Assembly (NCBI GenBank): GCA_017623675.1
Contig: JAGAOO010000058.1
Coordinates: 1-48,526, forward strand
Length of the DNA stretch: 48,526 nucleotides
Direction: 5' to 3'
Source: Lachnospiraceae bacterium
GTDB lineage: Bacteria > Bacillota > Clostridia > Lachnospirales > Lachnospiraceae
Part shown: positions 1-8,412 of the stretch, piece after piece
How positions within the stretch are numbered: the stretch's first letter is position 1
How the letters are laid out: each line of letters begins with the position of its first letter
The notes under the pieces: generated by a model
Database searches by the model: none
Told to the model about the DNA's origin: nothing
What the model saw: the letters and a program-made list of their open reading frames with translations, nothing else
Program-made: the position numbers and the translations under genes

Positions 1-1
1 G

Positions 2-316
2 GAATGGGATAAGTTAGAAAAGAACCTTGGCGGTATCAAGAACATGAAGAAGATTCCGGATGCAATCTTCGTTGTTGACCCTAAGAAGGAAAGAATCTGT
101 GTACAGGAAGCACATGCACTTGGTATTCCACTCATCGGTATCGCAGATACTAACTGTGATCCGGAAGAATTAGATTTCGTAATCCCAGGTAATGACGACG
201 CTATCCGTGCCGTTAAGTTAATCGTTGCTAAGATGGCAGACGCTGTTATCGAAGCTAACCAGGGTGAAGAGCTTGTTGATGCTCCTGTAGAAGCTACAGA
301 GGCTGATGCTGAGTAA
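2..316 (+). CDS. rpsB: 30S ribosomal protein S2, C-terminal part (5' truncated by window)
   Basis: The frame is open from base 2 and runs to a TAA at 314-316, so the gene starts before the window. The visible 104 residues begin [15 protein letters not shown] and contain the typical S2 stretches [13 protein letters not shown] and [23 protein letters not shown], followed by the [11 protein letters not shown] helix. The tail is acidic (EATEADAE), as in many Firmicutes S2 proteins. S2 is a small-subunit ribosomal protein needed for translation initiation. It lies 89 bp upstream of tsf in the classic rpsB-tsf order. Codon use is strongly biased, as expected of a highly expressed host gene and unlike the mobile DNA to the right. 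Confidence 0.97.
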   Translation, partial: EWDKLEKNLGGIKNMKKIPDAIFVVDPKKERICVQEAHALGIPLIGIADTNCDPEELDFVIPGNDDAIRAVKLIVAKMADAVIEANQGEELVDAPVEATEADAE

Positions 317-340
317 TTCCTAAGTTTGAACTGAAACTAA

Positions 341-367
341 AATCCTCTGCCCAAGCGGCAGAGGATT
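341..367 (+). terminator. rpsB-tsf intergenic hairpin (attenuator)
   Basis: A perfect 11-bp inverted repeat: AATCCTCTGCC (341-351) pairs with GGCAGAGGATT (357-367) around a 5-nt loop. Only a short T-poor tail follows, so it is more likely a partial terminator or attenuator that sets the rpsB:tsf ratio than a full stop. Confidence 0.6.
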
Positions 368-405
368 ATTGAGATTAAATCACAAAAAACAAGGAGGAAA
401 TTATT

Positions 406-1338
406 ATGGCAGAAGTATCCGCAAAGGACGCTATGAAGTTAAGACAGATGACAGGCGCTGGTGTTATGGACTGTAAGAAGGCTCTTGCAGAAGCTGACGG
501 CGATATGGATAAGGCAGTAGAAATATTAAGAGAAAAGGGTCTTGCAAAGGCAGCTAAGAAGGCTGACAGAATTGCAGCAGAAGGTATCTGTGCAACTAAC
601 GTTAGCGCAGACAACCAGGTTGCTTCCATCGTAGAAGTTAACTCCGAAACAGACTTCGTTGCAAAGAACGACAAGTTCCGTGGCTATGTTGCAGAAGTTG
701 CAGCTCAGGCAGCTAAGACAAACGCAACAGACATCGATGCATTCTTAGCAGAAGCTTGGGAGTTAGATCCATCCAAGACCGTTAAGGAAGAGCTCGCTGC
801 TCAGATCGCAGTTATCGGTGAAAACATGAACATCAGAAGATTCGAAAAGTTCGTTGCAGCAAACGGCTTTGTTGAATCCTACATCCATGCAAACGGCAGA
901 ATCGCTATCTTAGTTGAGATGGAAGGTGCTTGCACAGACGCTACTAAGACTTGCGCTAAGGACGTAGCAATGCAGATTGCAGCTATGAACCCTAAGTATG
1001 TTGATAAGTCTGAAGTTTCCGCAGATTACATCGAGCACGAAAAGGAAATCCTTAAGGCTCAGATTATGAACGATCCTAAGGAATCCCAGAAGCCAGAAAA
1101 GGTTATCGATGGCATGATTAACGGCCGTATCAACAAGCAGCTCAAGGAAATCTGCTTAGTTGACCAGGTATACGTTAAGGATGGCGAAATGACAGTTGGT
1201 CAGTACATTGCTTCCGTAGCAAAGGCTGAAGGCTGCACACTTGCTGTTAAGAGATTCGTTCGTTTCGAAACCGGCGAAGGTATCGAAAAGAAGGAAGAAA
1301 ACTTTGCAGAAGAAGTTGCAAAGCAGATGGGAATGTAA
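406..1338 (+). CDS. tsf: Elongation factor Ts
   Basis: A 310-residue protein with all EF-Ts hallmarks: an N-terminal UBA-like segment (KLRQMTGAGVMDCKKAL), the SETDFVAKN signature near residue 80 and the usual dimerisation and coiled-coil regions. EF-Ts is the cytoplasmic guanine nucleotide exchange factor that recycles EF-Tu-GDP. The ATG at 406 is preceded by AAGGAGG at a good distance. It is co-oriented with rpsB. The final codons (CAGATGGGAATG, then TAA) are the left copy of the direct repeat that bounds the integrated element, so the last residues come from the crossover region while the protein stays full length. Confidence 0.97.
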   Translation: MAEVSAKDAMKLRQMTGAGVMDCKKALAEADGDMDKAVEILREKGLAKAAKKADRIAAEGICATNVSADNQVASIVEVNSETDFVAKNDKFRGYVAEVAAQAAKTNATDIDAFLAEAWELDPSKTVKEELAAQIAVIGENMNIRRFEKFVAANGFVESYIHANGRIAILVEMEGACTDATKTCAKDVAMQIAAMNPKYVDKSEVSADYIEHEKEILKAQIMNDPKESQKPEKVIDGMINGRINKQLKEICLVDQVYVKDGEMTVGQYIASVAKAEGCTLAVKRFVRFETGEGIEKKEENFAEEVAKQMGM

Positions 1339-1349
1339 TGCGACTTTTG
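1324..1349 (+). repeat. attL: left copy of tsf-end direct repeat
   Basis: Starts CAGATGGGAATGTAATGCGA and ends CTTTTG. It differs from the right copy (16035-16060) at two positions (A/C and C/T). Weaker similarity extends upstream (AAGTT, GCA). It covers the last tsf codons and the stop codon. Confidence 0.8.
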
Positions 1350-1370
1350 AGTTAGTTTAAAAAGATATGT

Positions 1371-1417
1371 CAAAACCCTTGAAAGTGCCGATATTTCGGT
1401 ATTTTCAGGGGTTTTTT
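1371..1417 (+). terminator. Rho-independent terminator downstream of tsf
   Basis: AAAACCCTTGAAA and CCGA pair with TCGG and TTTTCAGGGGTTTT around a short loop, followed by a T-run. If the crossover is inside 1324-1349, this terminator belongs to the inserted element and replaces the original tsf terminator. Confidence 0.8.
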
Positions 1418-1472
1418 AGTGGAAAAAATGAGAGTCCATAAATTATCGTAAGTTATCATATTTATCGCCAGC

Positions 1473-1518
1473 TTTGGGGAAAAGTTGGGGAGTTATTTGG
1501 GGAAATTGAATTCCCCAA
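1473..1518 (+). repeat. Integrase arm-type repeats, left end
   Basis: Three contiguous near-copies: TTTGGGGAAAA (1473-1483), GTTGGGGAGTTA (1484-1495) and TTTGGGGAAATT (1496-1507). An inverted copy, AATTCCCCAA, follows (1509-1518). Matching GGGG motifs occur at the right end (15951-16016) and in the xis-int gap (14611-14629). This is the layout expected of arm-type binding sites for a lambda/Tn916-type integrase. Confidence 0.6.
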
Positions 1519-1534
1519 TGAGGTAGCGGAACTT

Positions 1535-1554
1535 TGCGTACTTCTTCGTACGCA
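1535..1554 (+). other. Short perfect hairpin near the left end
   Basis: TGCGTAC (1535-1541) pairs with GTACGCA (1548-1554) around a 6-nt loop, with no T-run after it. It may be a recombination or regulatory structure. Confidence 0.4.
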
Positions 1555-1657
1555 GTCAATCGGGAATGAAAACAAGGCAAAATATTTTTGATTTATATAG
1601 AGGTTCGGTCTAAGCTGTGATGCTGTCAAATAGTTCGGTCTTAGATTGATGTAATGG

Positions 1658-1703
1658 AAAAACTTGGAGTTATTGTGGTATTGCAATAGCTTCAAGTTTT
1701 TTT
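1658..1703 (+). terminator. Terminator in the left end of the element
   Basis: AAAACTTGGAG (1658-1668) pairs with CTTCAAGTTTT (1690-1700), with an inner TATTG/CAATA stem and a T-run to 1703. No gene precedes it inside the element. Upstream are two copies of GTTCGGTCT(A/T)AG (1603-1614, 1633-1644). It may end a short untranslated transcript or insulate the element from readthrough. Confidence 0.6.
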
Positions 1704-1720
1704 GTAGATTAAATATAAGA

Positions 1721-1826
1721 AATAATATATAATTGATTTAGGTAGTCGAAATCCCAAAATCCCAGCGGATTTGAAGATAGTAATAAAGAAAATAATATAT
1801 AAGTTGATTGAAATCCCAAAATCCCA
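1721..1826 (+). repeat. Two-copy composite direct repeat upstream of the first island gene
   Basis: Copy 1 is AATAATATATAATTGATT (1721-1738) plus GAAATCCCAAAATCCCA (1748-1764). Copy 2 is AATAATATATAAGTTGATT (1791-1809) plus the same 17-mer (1810-1826). The two are about 62-70 bp apart and end about 40 bp before the start at 1869. A duplicated promoter or operator is likely. Confidence 0.6.
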
Positions 1827-1868
1827 AGAATTTTGCATATAGAAATAAAAAACGGAGTTGGTAGAATT

Positions 1869-3350
1869 ATGTATAGTTATGCTGATATACAAAAAGATAT
1901 TGAAACTAATTTGGCAACTATGGGTATAGATGTTGTAGAGGGGGTAACAGAAGAGTGCCGACAGATTCTGCAGGTTAATATTGAAGAAGCAATTCCAAGA
2001 ATTAAAATTATCAGAAGTCAATATAAAAACACTCAGCCGTTACCGCTGTGGTTTAGAAAATTGGTATTTGAGGTTATCTATAATTATTTATGTTCTGGAG
2101 TTGTAAGCGAACAGTATAAAAATCAAACAGAAATATTAAAGAGAATGGGGCTGTCTGCAGATATATTTTCAAAGCATTGGAAGATGTATTCGCCTGATAT
2201 GAAGTATACTCAGGGAAAGTATGCATCTTTAGATTTAAGCTTATATCATGCGGAAGTAGAAGGAAACCCTATTTATAGAGCTATGCTTCAACACATAATA
2301 ACTTGCTCGGTAGTATACACCGATTGCTTCGTTGAATTATATGGGAAAGCAGGTATAGTGTCTGCGTTTTGTGCCAATGGTTATAAAAAGCGTGTAGTTT
2401 GTCTTGATGATAAAACAGTTTTACAGAATTATTTAAATGGGTTACTGAAAAAGAAGTCAGTATATAAAAAAATTAAAGAGCTTCAAAAAGCAATAGATGG
2501 GGCAGATACATGGGAAGAGAAGACTATCATAAATGAAAAGGAATATGAAAGATTTGCTTTAAGGAATAGATTAAACTTAATGCGTGCGGATATTGGCAAG
2601 CAGGACTTGGATATGTATGTTGCTCAATATTTTTTTCAAATGTGCATACAGCCAGAGTATTGGAAGGATTCAAATTTAATTAAAGATAAACAGGGAATTG
2701 CAACGAGCAGATTAAATGTAACTAAAATATCGCGTAAAAAAGTTCAGCGATTTCTTGATTTGGATGAGGCTACTTTTTTTGAATATTGTGATGCTATGAA
2801 AAAAGTAACTGTATTAGAATGCAATATTAAAGAAAGATTTGATAAACTAAAGGGTAGCAGAGAGTTGTTGTTTATTGATATTCCCAAATATGCGAGAGAG
2901 TACAAGCGATACAATTTTACTGAAAAGGAGCTAGAGGCTCTGCTTGATTTATTGCGAGAATATCAGGGCGATTGGATAATGTCTTGGAAAACATATGTAT
3001 ATACTATTGAAAAGAGAAGGGAGGAAGAGTTTATATATTCTTATAGAGATATATTGAGTGAACTGAACGAGATTTCTCAGGTAATAAAACCATTGTTTAC
3101 ATACCAATATTCTAGTCATGATAAGAATGAAATAAATAGTATAGTTTTTATTACAACGATAGATTTTGCGACTATAGACGAAGAAATGTTTCAGGAAAAA
3201 TATAAGGTAAGGTTCAGCGATAAAGCAAGTCTGACAAAGTGTAATTTTGTTGATTTTTGCCACACAGACTTTAAGTGGAAATCAGGAAGAAATTATGAAA
3301 CAATTAGAAAAGAAAAAGAAAGTAAAGCTAACAAAGAGACTGCCAAGTAG
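1869..3350 (+). CDS. Degenerate D12-class (Dam-like) methyltransferase-like protein
   Basis: A 493-residue protein of uncertain function. The ATG at 1869 was chosen because GGAG (1854-1857) lies 11 nt upstream; the frame is open further back, to a TTG at 1833. By eye it follows the D12 N6-adenine methyltransferase plan. CFVELYGKAG (about 153-162), then KRVVCLDDKTVLQNYLNGL, resembles motif I and the 'D..lvN' region. LLFIDIPKYAREYKRYNF (about 333-350) sits where these enzymes have DPPY and is followed by a helix like LEALLDLLREYQGDWIMSW. The catalytic motif reads DIPK instead of DPPY, and the motif I glycines are reduced, so catalysis is doubtful. It could be a dead or repurposed DNA-binding methylase. 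It is AT-rich compared with tsf, and a terminator overlaps its stop. Confidence 0.45.
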   Translation: MYSYADIQKDIETNLATMGIDVVEGVTEECRQILQVNIEEAIPRIKIIRSQYKNTQPLPLWFRKLVFEVIYNYLCSGVVSEQYKNQTEILKRMGLSADIFSKHWKMYSPDMKYTQGKYASLDLSLYHAEVEGNPIYRAMLQHIITCSVVYTDCFVELYGKAGIVSAFCANGYKKRVVCLDDKTVLQNYLNGLLKKKSVYKKIKELQKAIDGADTWEEKTIINEKEYERFALRNRLNLMRADIGKQDLDMYVAQYFFQMCIQPEYWKDSNLIKDKQGIATSRLNVTKISRKKVQRFLDLDEATFFEYCDAMKKVTVLECNIKERFDKLKGSRELLFIDIPKYAREYKRYNFTEKELEALLDLLREYQGDWIMSWKTYVYTIEKRREEEFIYSYRDILSELNEISQVIKPLFTYQYSSHDKNEINSIVFITTIDFATIDEEMFQEKYKVRFSDKASLTKCNFVDFCHTDFKWKSGRNYETIRKEKESKANKETAK

Positions 3351-3362
3351 GGCAGTTTTTTT
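3339..3362 (+). terminator. Terminator overlapping the stop codon of the 1869 gene
   Basis: ACTGCC (3339-3344) pairs with GGCAGT (3351-3356), followed by seven T. The TAG stop at 3348-3350 lies in the loop. Confidence 0.75.
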
Positions 3363-3562
3363 GTTGCAAACTAGACGATGAGAAAAATATTTTTTATGTA
3401 AGATGGCTTGTTTCGTGGAAAATAAAAAAATAATTTAAGCGTGTAGAGACGGATAAAGATATTTTTTATAATTAGTACAACGAAAGTTAATTAGTCGACA
3501 GAAATACTTCGTAAGTTACTATTTATATGTTGTTTAGATTTGGTAAGAAGGAGATTAAAAAC

Positions 3563-5560
3563 ATGAAAGAAAATTTAAATGTAACAGAAACAATGGAAGA
3601 AGTAATGGAAACACCAGTAACCGTAGATGTGTGCGAGAATGACCCACTTATGATGAACCCTAATGCAACTACTGAGGTTCTTCACATGGTGGGAGCTACT
3701 TATCAGGAGGCTAAGGAAGTAGACAAACTTGTGATGGTTCACGATAAGTATTATGAAACTAATAATGACACATTGACAGCAAAGTATTCCCACAGACTTG
3801 ATGGATTTAAGCCTGTGTCAACAGATTTTGAGGTCATTGGATTTGTTGGTAATACAGGAACTGGTGCAGGTGATGGCTTTGAGGTAATAATTGAATTATA
3901 CAATGCTTTTTTAGGTAAGTATGTCAGAGTACAGATTCCAAGAAATATTTCAGCGAAAAAGTTGGAGCAGGTGTTTTATAATAATGGAGCATTTGTTTCT
4001 GATGCTAAGGAGCTACGCAAGGCATTAAGAATAAAGGATACGGCTGCGATGAAGTTACTTCAGGCGAAAACATATTATAATATTACCAAGCCTGAAAAAT
4101 TACCTGACAGGGTAAAGGACGCAATAGATGGGGTAGGATTACCAGAAGTTAAGTATACGCATAATTGTATTGGGTGGAAAGAAACGGATGATGGAGAGTT
4201 ATCTTTCTTGGCTAGCAAAAGTATCAATACAGAGGGCGTAGACTCAGAATATCGTGGGGACTTTCAGATTCAGCCAAAGGGTTCTTGGGAATTATATCTT
4301 GAGATGGTTGCAAAGTATGTTTGTAATAATGTACATCTGTTAATGATGATGGCAATTGGTGTATCAGCTACGGTACTTGGGTATGTTAATCGGATGTTTG
4401 GGTTGAATATTCTTAATCCTGTTGTTCATCTTTTTGGTAACAGCACAACAGGAAAGACAACTGCAGCTCAGTTGGTAGCATCGTTGGGTGGTCTGCCTGA
4501 GACAGGGAGAAATGCATCTACATTTCTTACTTTCAATGGTACAATGAACGCTTTGATTAAAAAGCTGAATAGAAATAGTGGCTATCCCATTTGTGTGGAT
4601 GAATTTAGTATGAATACAACAAGAGATATCTCGCCTATGTTGTATGCGTTGGCAGATGGTATTGAGAAGGAGCGTTTGTCGCGAGATGGGAGTCAGTTGC
4701 AGGTAAGGTCAGAGTTTGAAACTGTAATTGTTACAAATGGAGAAGGCAGTATTTTAAGCTGTGCTAATGGTAATGAGGGACTCAGAACAAGAATTATTGA
4801 GCTTGCTATGATTCAATGGACGGAAGATGCTACGAGTGCAGATGCAATCAAGAGCGTTGTATCACAGAACTATGGGTTTGTTACACCTTTGGTAGCTAAA
4901 TACTTGTTAGGACTTAATAATAAGGCGAGCCGAAAGCTTGAGAAAAAGTTTAATCGTTGGTATAAATGCTTTGTGGCTAAGGCACATAAGGAACATACAT
5001 CAATTAATATAACAGATAGAGTATCAAAGATTTTAGCTCTGTTTATGATATCTCTGGAAATCTTGTTAGAGGTTCTTAAGGCTAATAACAGAAATGTTTT
5101 AATTAGCTTTGATGGAGCTATTTTAACTAAGGGATTTATATTCTTCTATGAACAGGTACTTGTTCCTTTGGCGGAAGAAGCTTCTATTGGTCTTAGAGCA
5201 TATAAATGTTTGAGTGATTACTTTGTTGCTAATAAGAAGAAGTTTTGGCATGATGGGATGGACATGAATGGAACTTATGAGGGGACTGTCTTGGATAATA
5301 AGACAACCGTGACTATTAATGGAAATACCTACGATAGGTCAGTATGTTTTCCTGTTAGTAAGGCAGAAGAATTGTTGGTTAAAAGTGGTAAATTCTCAGA
5401 TATTAAGGTGTGTATGAGGGAAATTCAGAAGTTAGGTTTGCTGATGACTCATGACAGTAAGCGTCTGGAGGCTAAGTTTCCTTTGGTAGATGAGCAATGT
5501 AAAGGCTATCGTATTCTGTTGGAACAGAGTGATTGGTTGAATTTGTTGTGGAATGCATAA
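3563..5560 (+). CDS. DUF927-family helicase-like ATPase (Cch-like)
   Basis: A 665-residue protein. The ATG at 3563 has AAGGAG 9 nt upstream; an in-frame ATG at 3527 lacks a ribosome binding site. The middle carries a P-loop, LFGNSTTGKTT (about 290-300), and then an ICVDEFS segment that fits Walker B. RDGSQLQ and VTNGE segments and an LRTRIIEL arginine-rich helix follow. This is the DUF927 architecture found in replication genes of integrative elements, such as Cch of SCCmec, which has a MCM-like helicase fold. The likely role is unwinding or replicating the excised element. The N-terminal 200 residues are less conserved and the C-terminal 150 may form a winged-helix tail. No primase motif is obvious. 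Transcription is probably separate from the previous gene because a terminator intervenes. Confidence 0.75.
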   Translation: MKENLNVTETMEEVMETPVTVDVCENDPLMMNPNATTEVLHMVGATYQEAKEVDKLVMVHDKYYETNNDTLTAKYSHRLDGFKPVSTDFEVIGFVGNTGTGAGDGFEVIIELYNAFLGKYVRVQIPRNISAKKLEQVFYNNGAFVSDAKELRKALRIKDTAAMKLLQAKTYYNITKPEKLPDRVKDAIDGVGLPEVKYTHNCIGWKETDDGELSFLASKSINTEGVDSEYRGDFQIQPKGSWELYLEMVAKYVCNNVHLLMMMAIGVSATVLGYVNRMFGLNILNPVVHLFGNSTTGKTTAAQLVASLGGLPETGRNASTFLTFNGTMNALIKKLNRNSGYPICVDEFSMNTTRDISPMLYALADGIEKERLSRDGSQLQVRSEFETVIVTNGEGSILSCANGNEGLRTRIIELAMIQWTEDATSADAIKSVVSQNYGFVTPLVAKYLLGLNNKASRKLEKKFNRWYKCFVAKAHKEHTSINITDRVSKILALFMISLEILLEVLKANNRNVLISFDGAILTKGFIFFYEQVLVPLAEEASIGLRAYKCLSDYFVANKKKFWHDGMDMNGTYEGTVLDNKTTVTINGNTYDRSVCFPVSKAEELLVKSGKFSDIKVCMREIQKLGLLMTHDSKRLEAKFPLVDEQCKGYRILLEQSDWLNLLWNA

Positions 5561-5707
5561 TACACATTAATTAAGTATTGGAGATTTCTAAATTTTGATA
5601 GATGATAGGAATTGATGAGAATTCATTTAGGTACTTCAATATTTTTCTAAAATAATGTAGATAAGAGAGAGTGAAACAAATCATTTCCTCTCAGTTGGTG
5701 GCAAAAT

Positions 5708-5851
5708 GCAGACCGCCAAGGCAGTCATTCATTGTCAGTACCGTTGTATCCTCTGATTGGCTGTCTGCATTTGCAGGATATAGTCGTATGTCCAGTCGGT
5801 GGGCGATACGCATGGGTGCAGGATATTCAGGCAGTACCCAGCGTACCGCCC
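5708..5851 (+). ncRNA. Candidate structured leader: two consecutive hairpins
   Basis: The 346 bp between 5560 and 5907 holds no convincing gene but does hold two strong inverted repeats. GCAGACCGCCAA (5708-5719) pairs with TTGGCTGTCTGC (5757-5768) with one mismatch. GGGCGATACGC (5801-5811) pairs with GCGTACCGCCC (5841-5851) with one mismatch. The G+C content is higher than around it. The region ends just before the ribosome binding site of the 5907 gene. It may be a cis-acting leader or a small RNA. Confidence 0.4.
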
Positions 5852-5906
5852 GTGGGCATACATATACTGATGTACCGCCAAGTAATATGCAAAGGAGACT
5901 ATATCT

Positions 5907-6500
5907 ATGTTATTATCACATTCTTTAATGGAGTATCTGAAGAAAGAAGCTGTTGAACACGGCAAAGTGGTGGCAGATTTTACGCATTCACTGGCTGTAT
6001 ATGAAGATTTCAAGCCTGACCAAGTTGAAGATGAAAAGACAGGGCTTGCTTATAGCAAAGCTGTGGAGAGTATGAAGGAATGGTTACGAAAGGCAATGCT
6101 GGTATATATGGCAGAAGCGCATACCTATACACAATCCAGCGTGAACCTGATATTACCAAGTGGGGAACTTTCACTTGAAGTTCTCGCCGATACCGCTAAG
6201 AGTCAACAGTATGGGGGCTATTATGAAGAAGCTGAAATGGTGATGACACCCATCGGTTACATGAATTATGCTGTCTATTCTTTCATAAGGGATGTAAAGG
6301 ATAATCCTGTGCGTATGTTCTATGAACATCTTGCAAAGTGCGTGAAAAATATGCACCATATCCTGATAATGAAGGGAGCGGATGAACTGTTTTTGAGTAA
6401 GGAATTATTGAAAGACAATTCCATTCAAGACCCTTTAGATATTCAGCGGATTGCTTTTCTGATGGAGGCTGTGCCGCAGTTTTTCGACGAAACAGTATAA
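5907..6500 (+). CDS. Hypothetical protein (197 aa)
   Basis: Starts at an ATG preceded by AAAGGAG. The protein is mixed alpha/beta, acidic and soluble, with no signal peptide or membrane segment. It contains a helical stretch AYSKAVESMKEWLRKAML (about 48-65) and a His-rich segment KNMHHILIM. No family was recognised. It is followed within 20 bp by another unknown gene in the same direction, so the two form a small operon behind the structured leader at 5708-5851. The position between a replication ATPase and further small genes is typical of island accessory genes. Confidence 0.65.
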   Translation: MLLSHSLMEYLKKEAVEHGKVVADFTHSLAVYEDFKPDQVEDEKTGLAYSKAVESMKEWLRKAMLVYMAEAHTYTQSSVNLILPSGELSLEVLADTAKSQQYGGYYEEAEMVMTPIGYMNYAVYSFIRDVKDNPVRMFYEHLAKCVKNMHHILIMKGADELFLSKELLKDNSIQDPLDIQRIAFLMEAVPQFFDETV

Positions 6501-6518
6501 GTGTGTGAGGTAGTTGCT

Positions 6519-6956
6519 ATGGCAGAATTATTAAATGGCAGGATTCGTGTATTAAAGCATTTTGAGTATAAGATAACAGGTGTCAATAGATATGGCTTCA
6601 AGCGAGAGGTCACGATAAGTCCAACCCACCAGATGGAGACATTCTCTTTCAGGGACACCAATTTCAGGTTCCAGATAGACAAGCAGTTGTATATCCTTAA
6701 TTTTAAGGATTTGGATATGACAAAGATTATTACACCGACACGATATATTCCAGAGCTGGCTAAACGCAGAGACAAACATATCCTGTTAGCCATCTATGAT
6801 TTGATTGCTGAGGTGTCCGTGTACAAGGCTGGCTTGTCGGAGGAGTTGGACTTGGAGGCATTGAAGAAGAGATATGGCAGCTGTTATGATAATGTCAATC
6901 TTGATGTAGTGGTAGCCAATATAGAAAGAGCAATCCAGCCTGTAGGGGTAAAATAG
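6519..6956 (+). CDS. Hypothetical protein (145 aa)
   Basis: The ATG at 6519 is favoured, with GTGAGG upstream; an in-frame GTG at 6501 directly abuts the previous stop. It is a basic, mostly beta protein in the first half (FEYKITGVNRYGFKREVTI, then FRDTNFRFQI) and helical in the second (LAKRRDKHILLAIYDLIAEV). No family was recognised. It is probably co-translated with the 5907 gene and ends before the terminator at 7011-7043. Confidence 0.65.
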   Translation: MAELLNGRIRVLKHFEYKITGVNRYGFKREVTISPTHQMETFSFRDTNFRFQIDKQLYILNFKDLDMTKIITPTRYIPELAKRRDKHILLAIYDLIAEVSVYKAGLSEELDLEALKKRYGSCYDNVNLDVVVANIERAIQPVGVK

Positions 6957-7010
6957 CAGGCAGATGTTTCTCCTGCCGAATGTGGCGAATTAAATATAGA
7001 TTTGGGAAAG

Positions 7011-7043
7011 AGAACTTGCAATCAGATTGTAGGTTCTTTTTTT
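7011..7043 (+). terminator. Terminator after the 5907-6956 operon
   Basis: AGAACTTGCAATC pairs with GATTGTAGGTTCT (with G-U pairs), followed by seven T. Confidence 0.75.
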
Positions 7044-7412
7044 CGTGGAAAAATGCAAGCTAGATTGTGTCTGCTTTAGGTTTCTTGGAAGTGCAGATGT
7101 AAAAATGGTATATGGCAGAAGAAATGCTGAGGTATATTACACAAGGTTTGAGCGACTCCATTCATGGGCGTAGTAAGAAAATATAAAGTCTTTAGCGAGT
7201 GCAGGAAATAGGTATAGTTGCGTGGGCTGAGATTTTTCAATGATTCGCAATGTTTAGGGTGTACGCCAAAGTCGGCAGTAGAATGCCGGTGCAGACGACA
7301 AAAATTTCGTGAGACAATTAAGAACTTAAGATACTTTTCAAGAAGCTATTGACCTATTGGAGAATGTATGTATAATTTGACAACGACAAAAAAGGAAAGG
7401 GGCGTGTAAATT
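7044..7412 (+). other. Gene-free stretch with a strong promoter
   Basis: No supported gene. It holds a small hairpin (CGGCA/TGCCG, about 7274-7289) and, at its end, the promoter at 7349-7376. Nothing else was recognised. Confidence 0.5.
7349..7376 (+). promoter_or_regulatory. Sigma-A-type promoter for the 7413 gene
   Basis: TTGACC (7349-7354), a 16-bp spacer, then a perfect TATAAT (7371-7376), 37 bp before the ATG at 7413. Confidence 0.75.
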
Positions 7413-7688
7413 ATGCCTACGCTGAAACAAATAACAAAGGCTCATCCAAACTGTTTTATTTTGATTGCTCCTAAACTCCGTGATGCAATCTCAAATAAGC
7501 CAAAATCTTTTAAAGTGTTACAGACAACACTTACCACGGATTCATGTGAAAAAGCTCTGGCTTATTACGAGGCGAATGGATTTGGCAATGTGGTAGCCCT
7601 GTCTAACTTTAGTGCCAGAGGCAGAGCGCCTGAGTTAGATGCTCGTCATGTGGCAAAGCTGTTCCGTGTGCTTTATGGCAGGGAGTAG
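7413..7688 (+). CDS. Hypothetical small protein (91 aa)
   Basis: The ATG is preceded by AAAGGAAAGGGG, and a good sigma-A promoter lies just upstream. It is a small basic protein with no signal peptide. It contains LTTDSCEKALAYYEANGFG, a helical segment, and ends in an ARHVAKLFRVLYG helix. No family was recognised. A terminator follows 15 bp after the stop, so it can be transcribed as a single-gene unit. Confidence 0.6.
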   Translation: MPTLKQITKAHPNCFILIAPKLRDAISNKPKSFKVLQTTLTTDSCEKALAYYEANGFGNVVALSNFSARGRAPELDARHVAKLFRVLYGRE

Positions 7689-7702
7689 TTTTAGGTGTCA
7701 TG

Positions 7703-7732
7703 GGACTCGTCAGCGTGGCGAGTCCTTTTCTC
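7703..7732 (+). terminator. Terminator after the 7413 gene
   Basis: GGACTCG (7703-7709) pairs with CGAGTCC (7719-7725), followed by TTTTCTCTT. Confidence 0.75.
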
Positions 7733-7755
7733 TTACTATGAAAGGTGGTGGTAGT

Positions 7756-8160
7756 GTGTCTATAAGTGATGCTTTATATATGGAGACACTTAACAAATTG
7801 GTAAAGGCAGTTAAGAAAAATCCATCTCGCGTGGATGAGTTAAAAGAAAGGTGCGTAAAAGAATTTGCTAACTTCGTCAGAAAGCGTCAACAGGAAGTGA
7901 TAATTACAATGCTGACACGACTGTATTCGTTTAATTACAATGCACTCAAAAGGGATGCAGCAATGATTTCCCTGATGGAGCTTAAGAAAGAAGCTTCAAG
8001 GGAAGAACGTCTGAGTTTGCTTACAGTATTATGGGGTGTAATAGGAATATATTTCAAGGATGATTACTCATTCCTGATAAACGAATGCCAGCGAGTGATT
8101 AATTTCCATGAAAGCTGTGGCGAGGGTGGCGAGGACTTAGAGGATTTACCGTTTGTATAG
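7756..8160 (+). CDS. Hypothetical helical protein (134 aa)
   Basis: The GTG at 7756 was chosen for AAAGGTGG 7 nt upstream; the open frame extends further back, but through the terminator of the previous gene. The protein is almost all helix (LNKLVKAVKKNPSRVDELKERC, then VIITMLTRLYSFNYNALK) with an acidic end (GEGGEDLEDLPF). No family was recognised. It lies between two terminator or promoter regions and upstream of the DUF262 operon. Confidence 0.6.
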   Translation: MSISDALYMETLNKLVKAVKKNPSRVDELKERCVKEFANFVRKRQQEVIITMLTRLYSFNYNALKRDAAMISLMELKKEASREERLSLLTVLWGVIGIYFKDDYSFLINECQRVINFHESCGEGGEDLEDLPFV

Positions 8161-8299
8161 GGCTTGGGGTATCGCTTACTCCTGCCTTTCTATGGCATTG
8201 GGGCTGTTCTTGCGTGTACCTGCTTTATATGGTGGCTGGCGAATTATTCCGTGGAATTTACTGTATTTATGGGGCTGAAAAACTTTTTAAAAAAAAGAT

Positions 8300-8328
8300 T
8301 TGACATTTTGGGTGTTTAGAGTGATAGA
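8300..8328 (+). promoter_or_regulatory. Possible promoter of the DUF262 operon
   Basis: A perfect TTGACA (8300-8305) with a weak -10, GATAGA (8323-8328), 17 bp away. A CACAGC/GCTGTG hairpin (8359-8393) lies in the leader before the start at 8413. Confidence 0.4.
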
Positions 8329-8412
8329 TAGACAGACCTATAAAAACAAATAAAAACGCACAGCTACTGAAATTCAGTAAAATCAAGGCTGTGTTGGATA
8401 AGGAGGTATTTT

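Noticed and set aside
5671-6013. Three overlapping open frames (two plus, one minus) before the 5907 gene
   Set aside because: They overlap a region rich in inverted repeats, lack ribosome binding sites and have odd compositions; the RNA-structure reading explains the region better.
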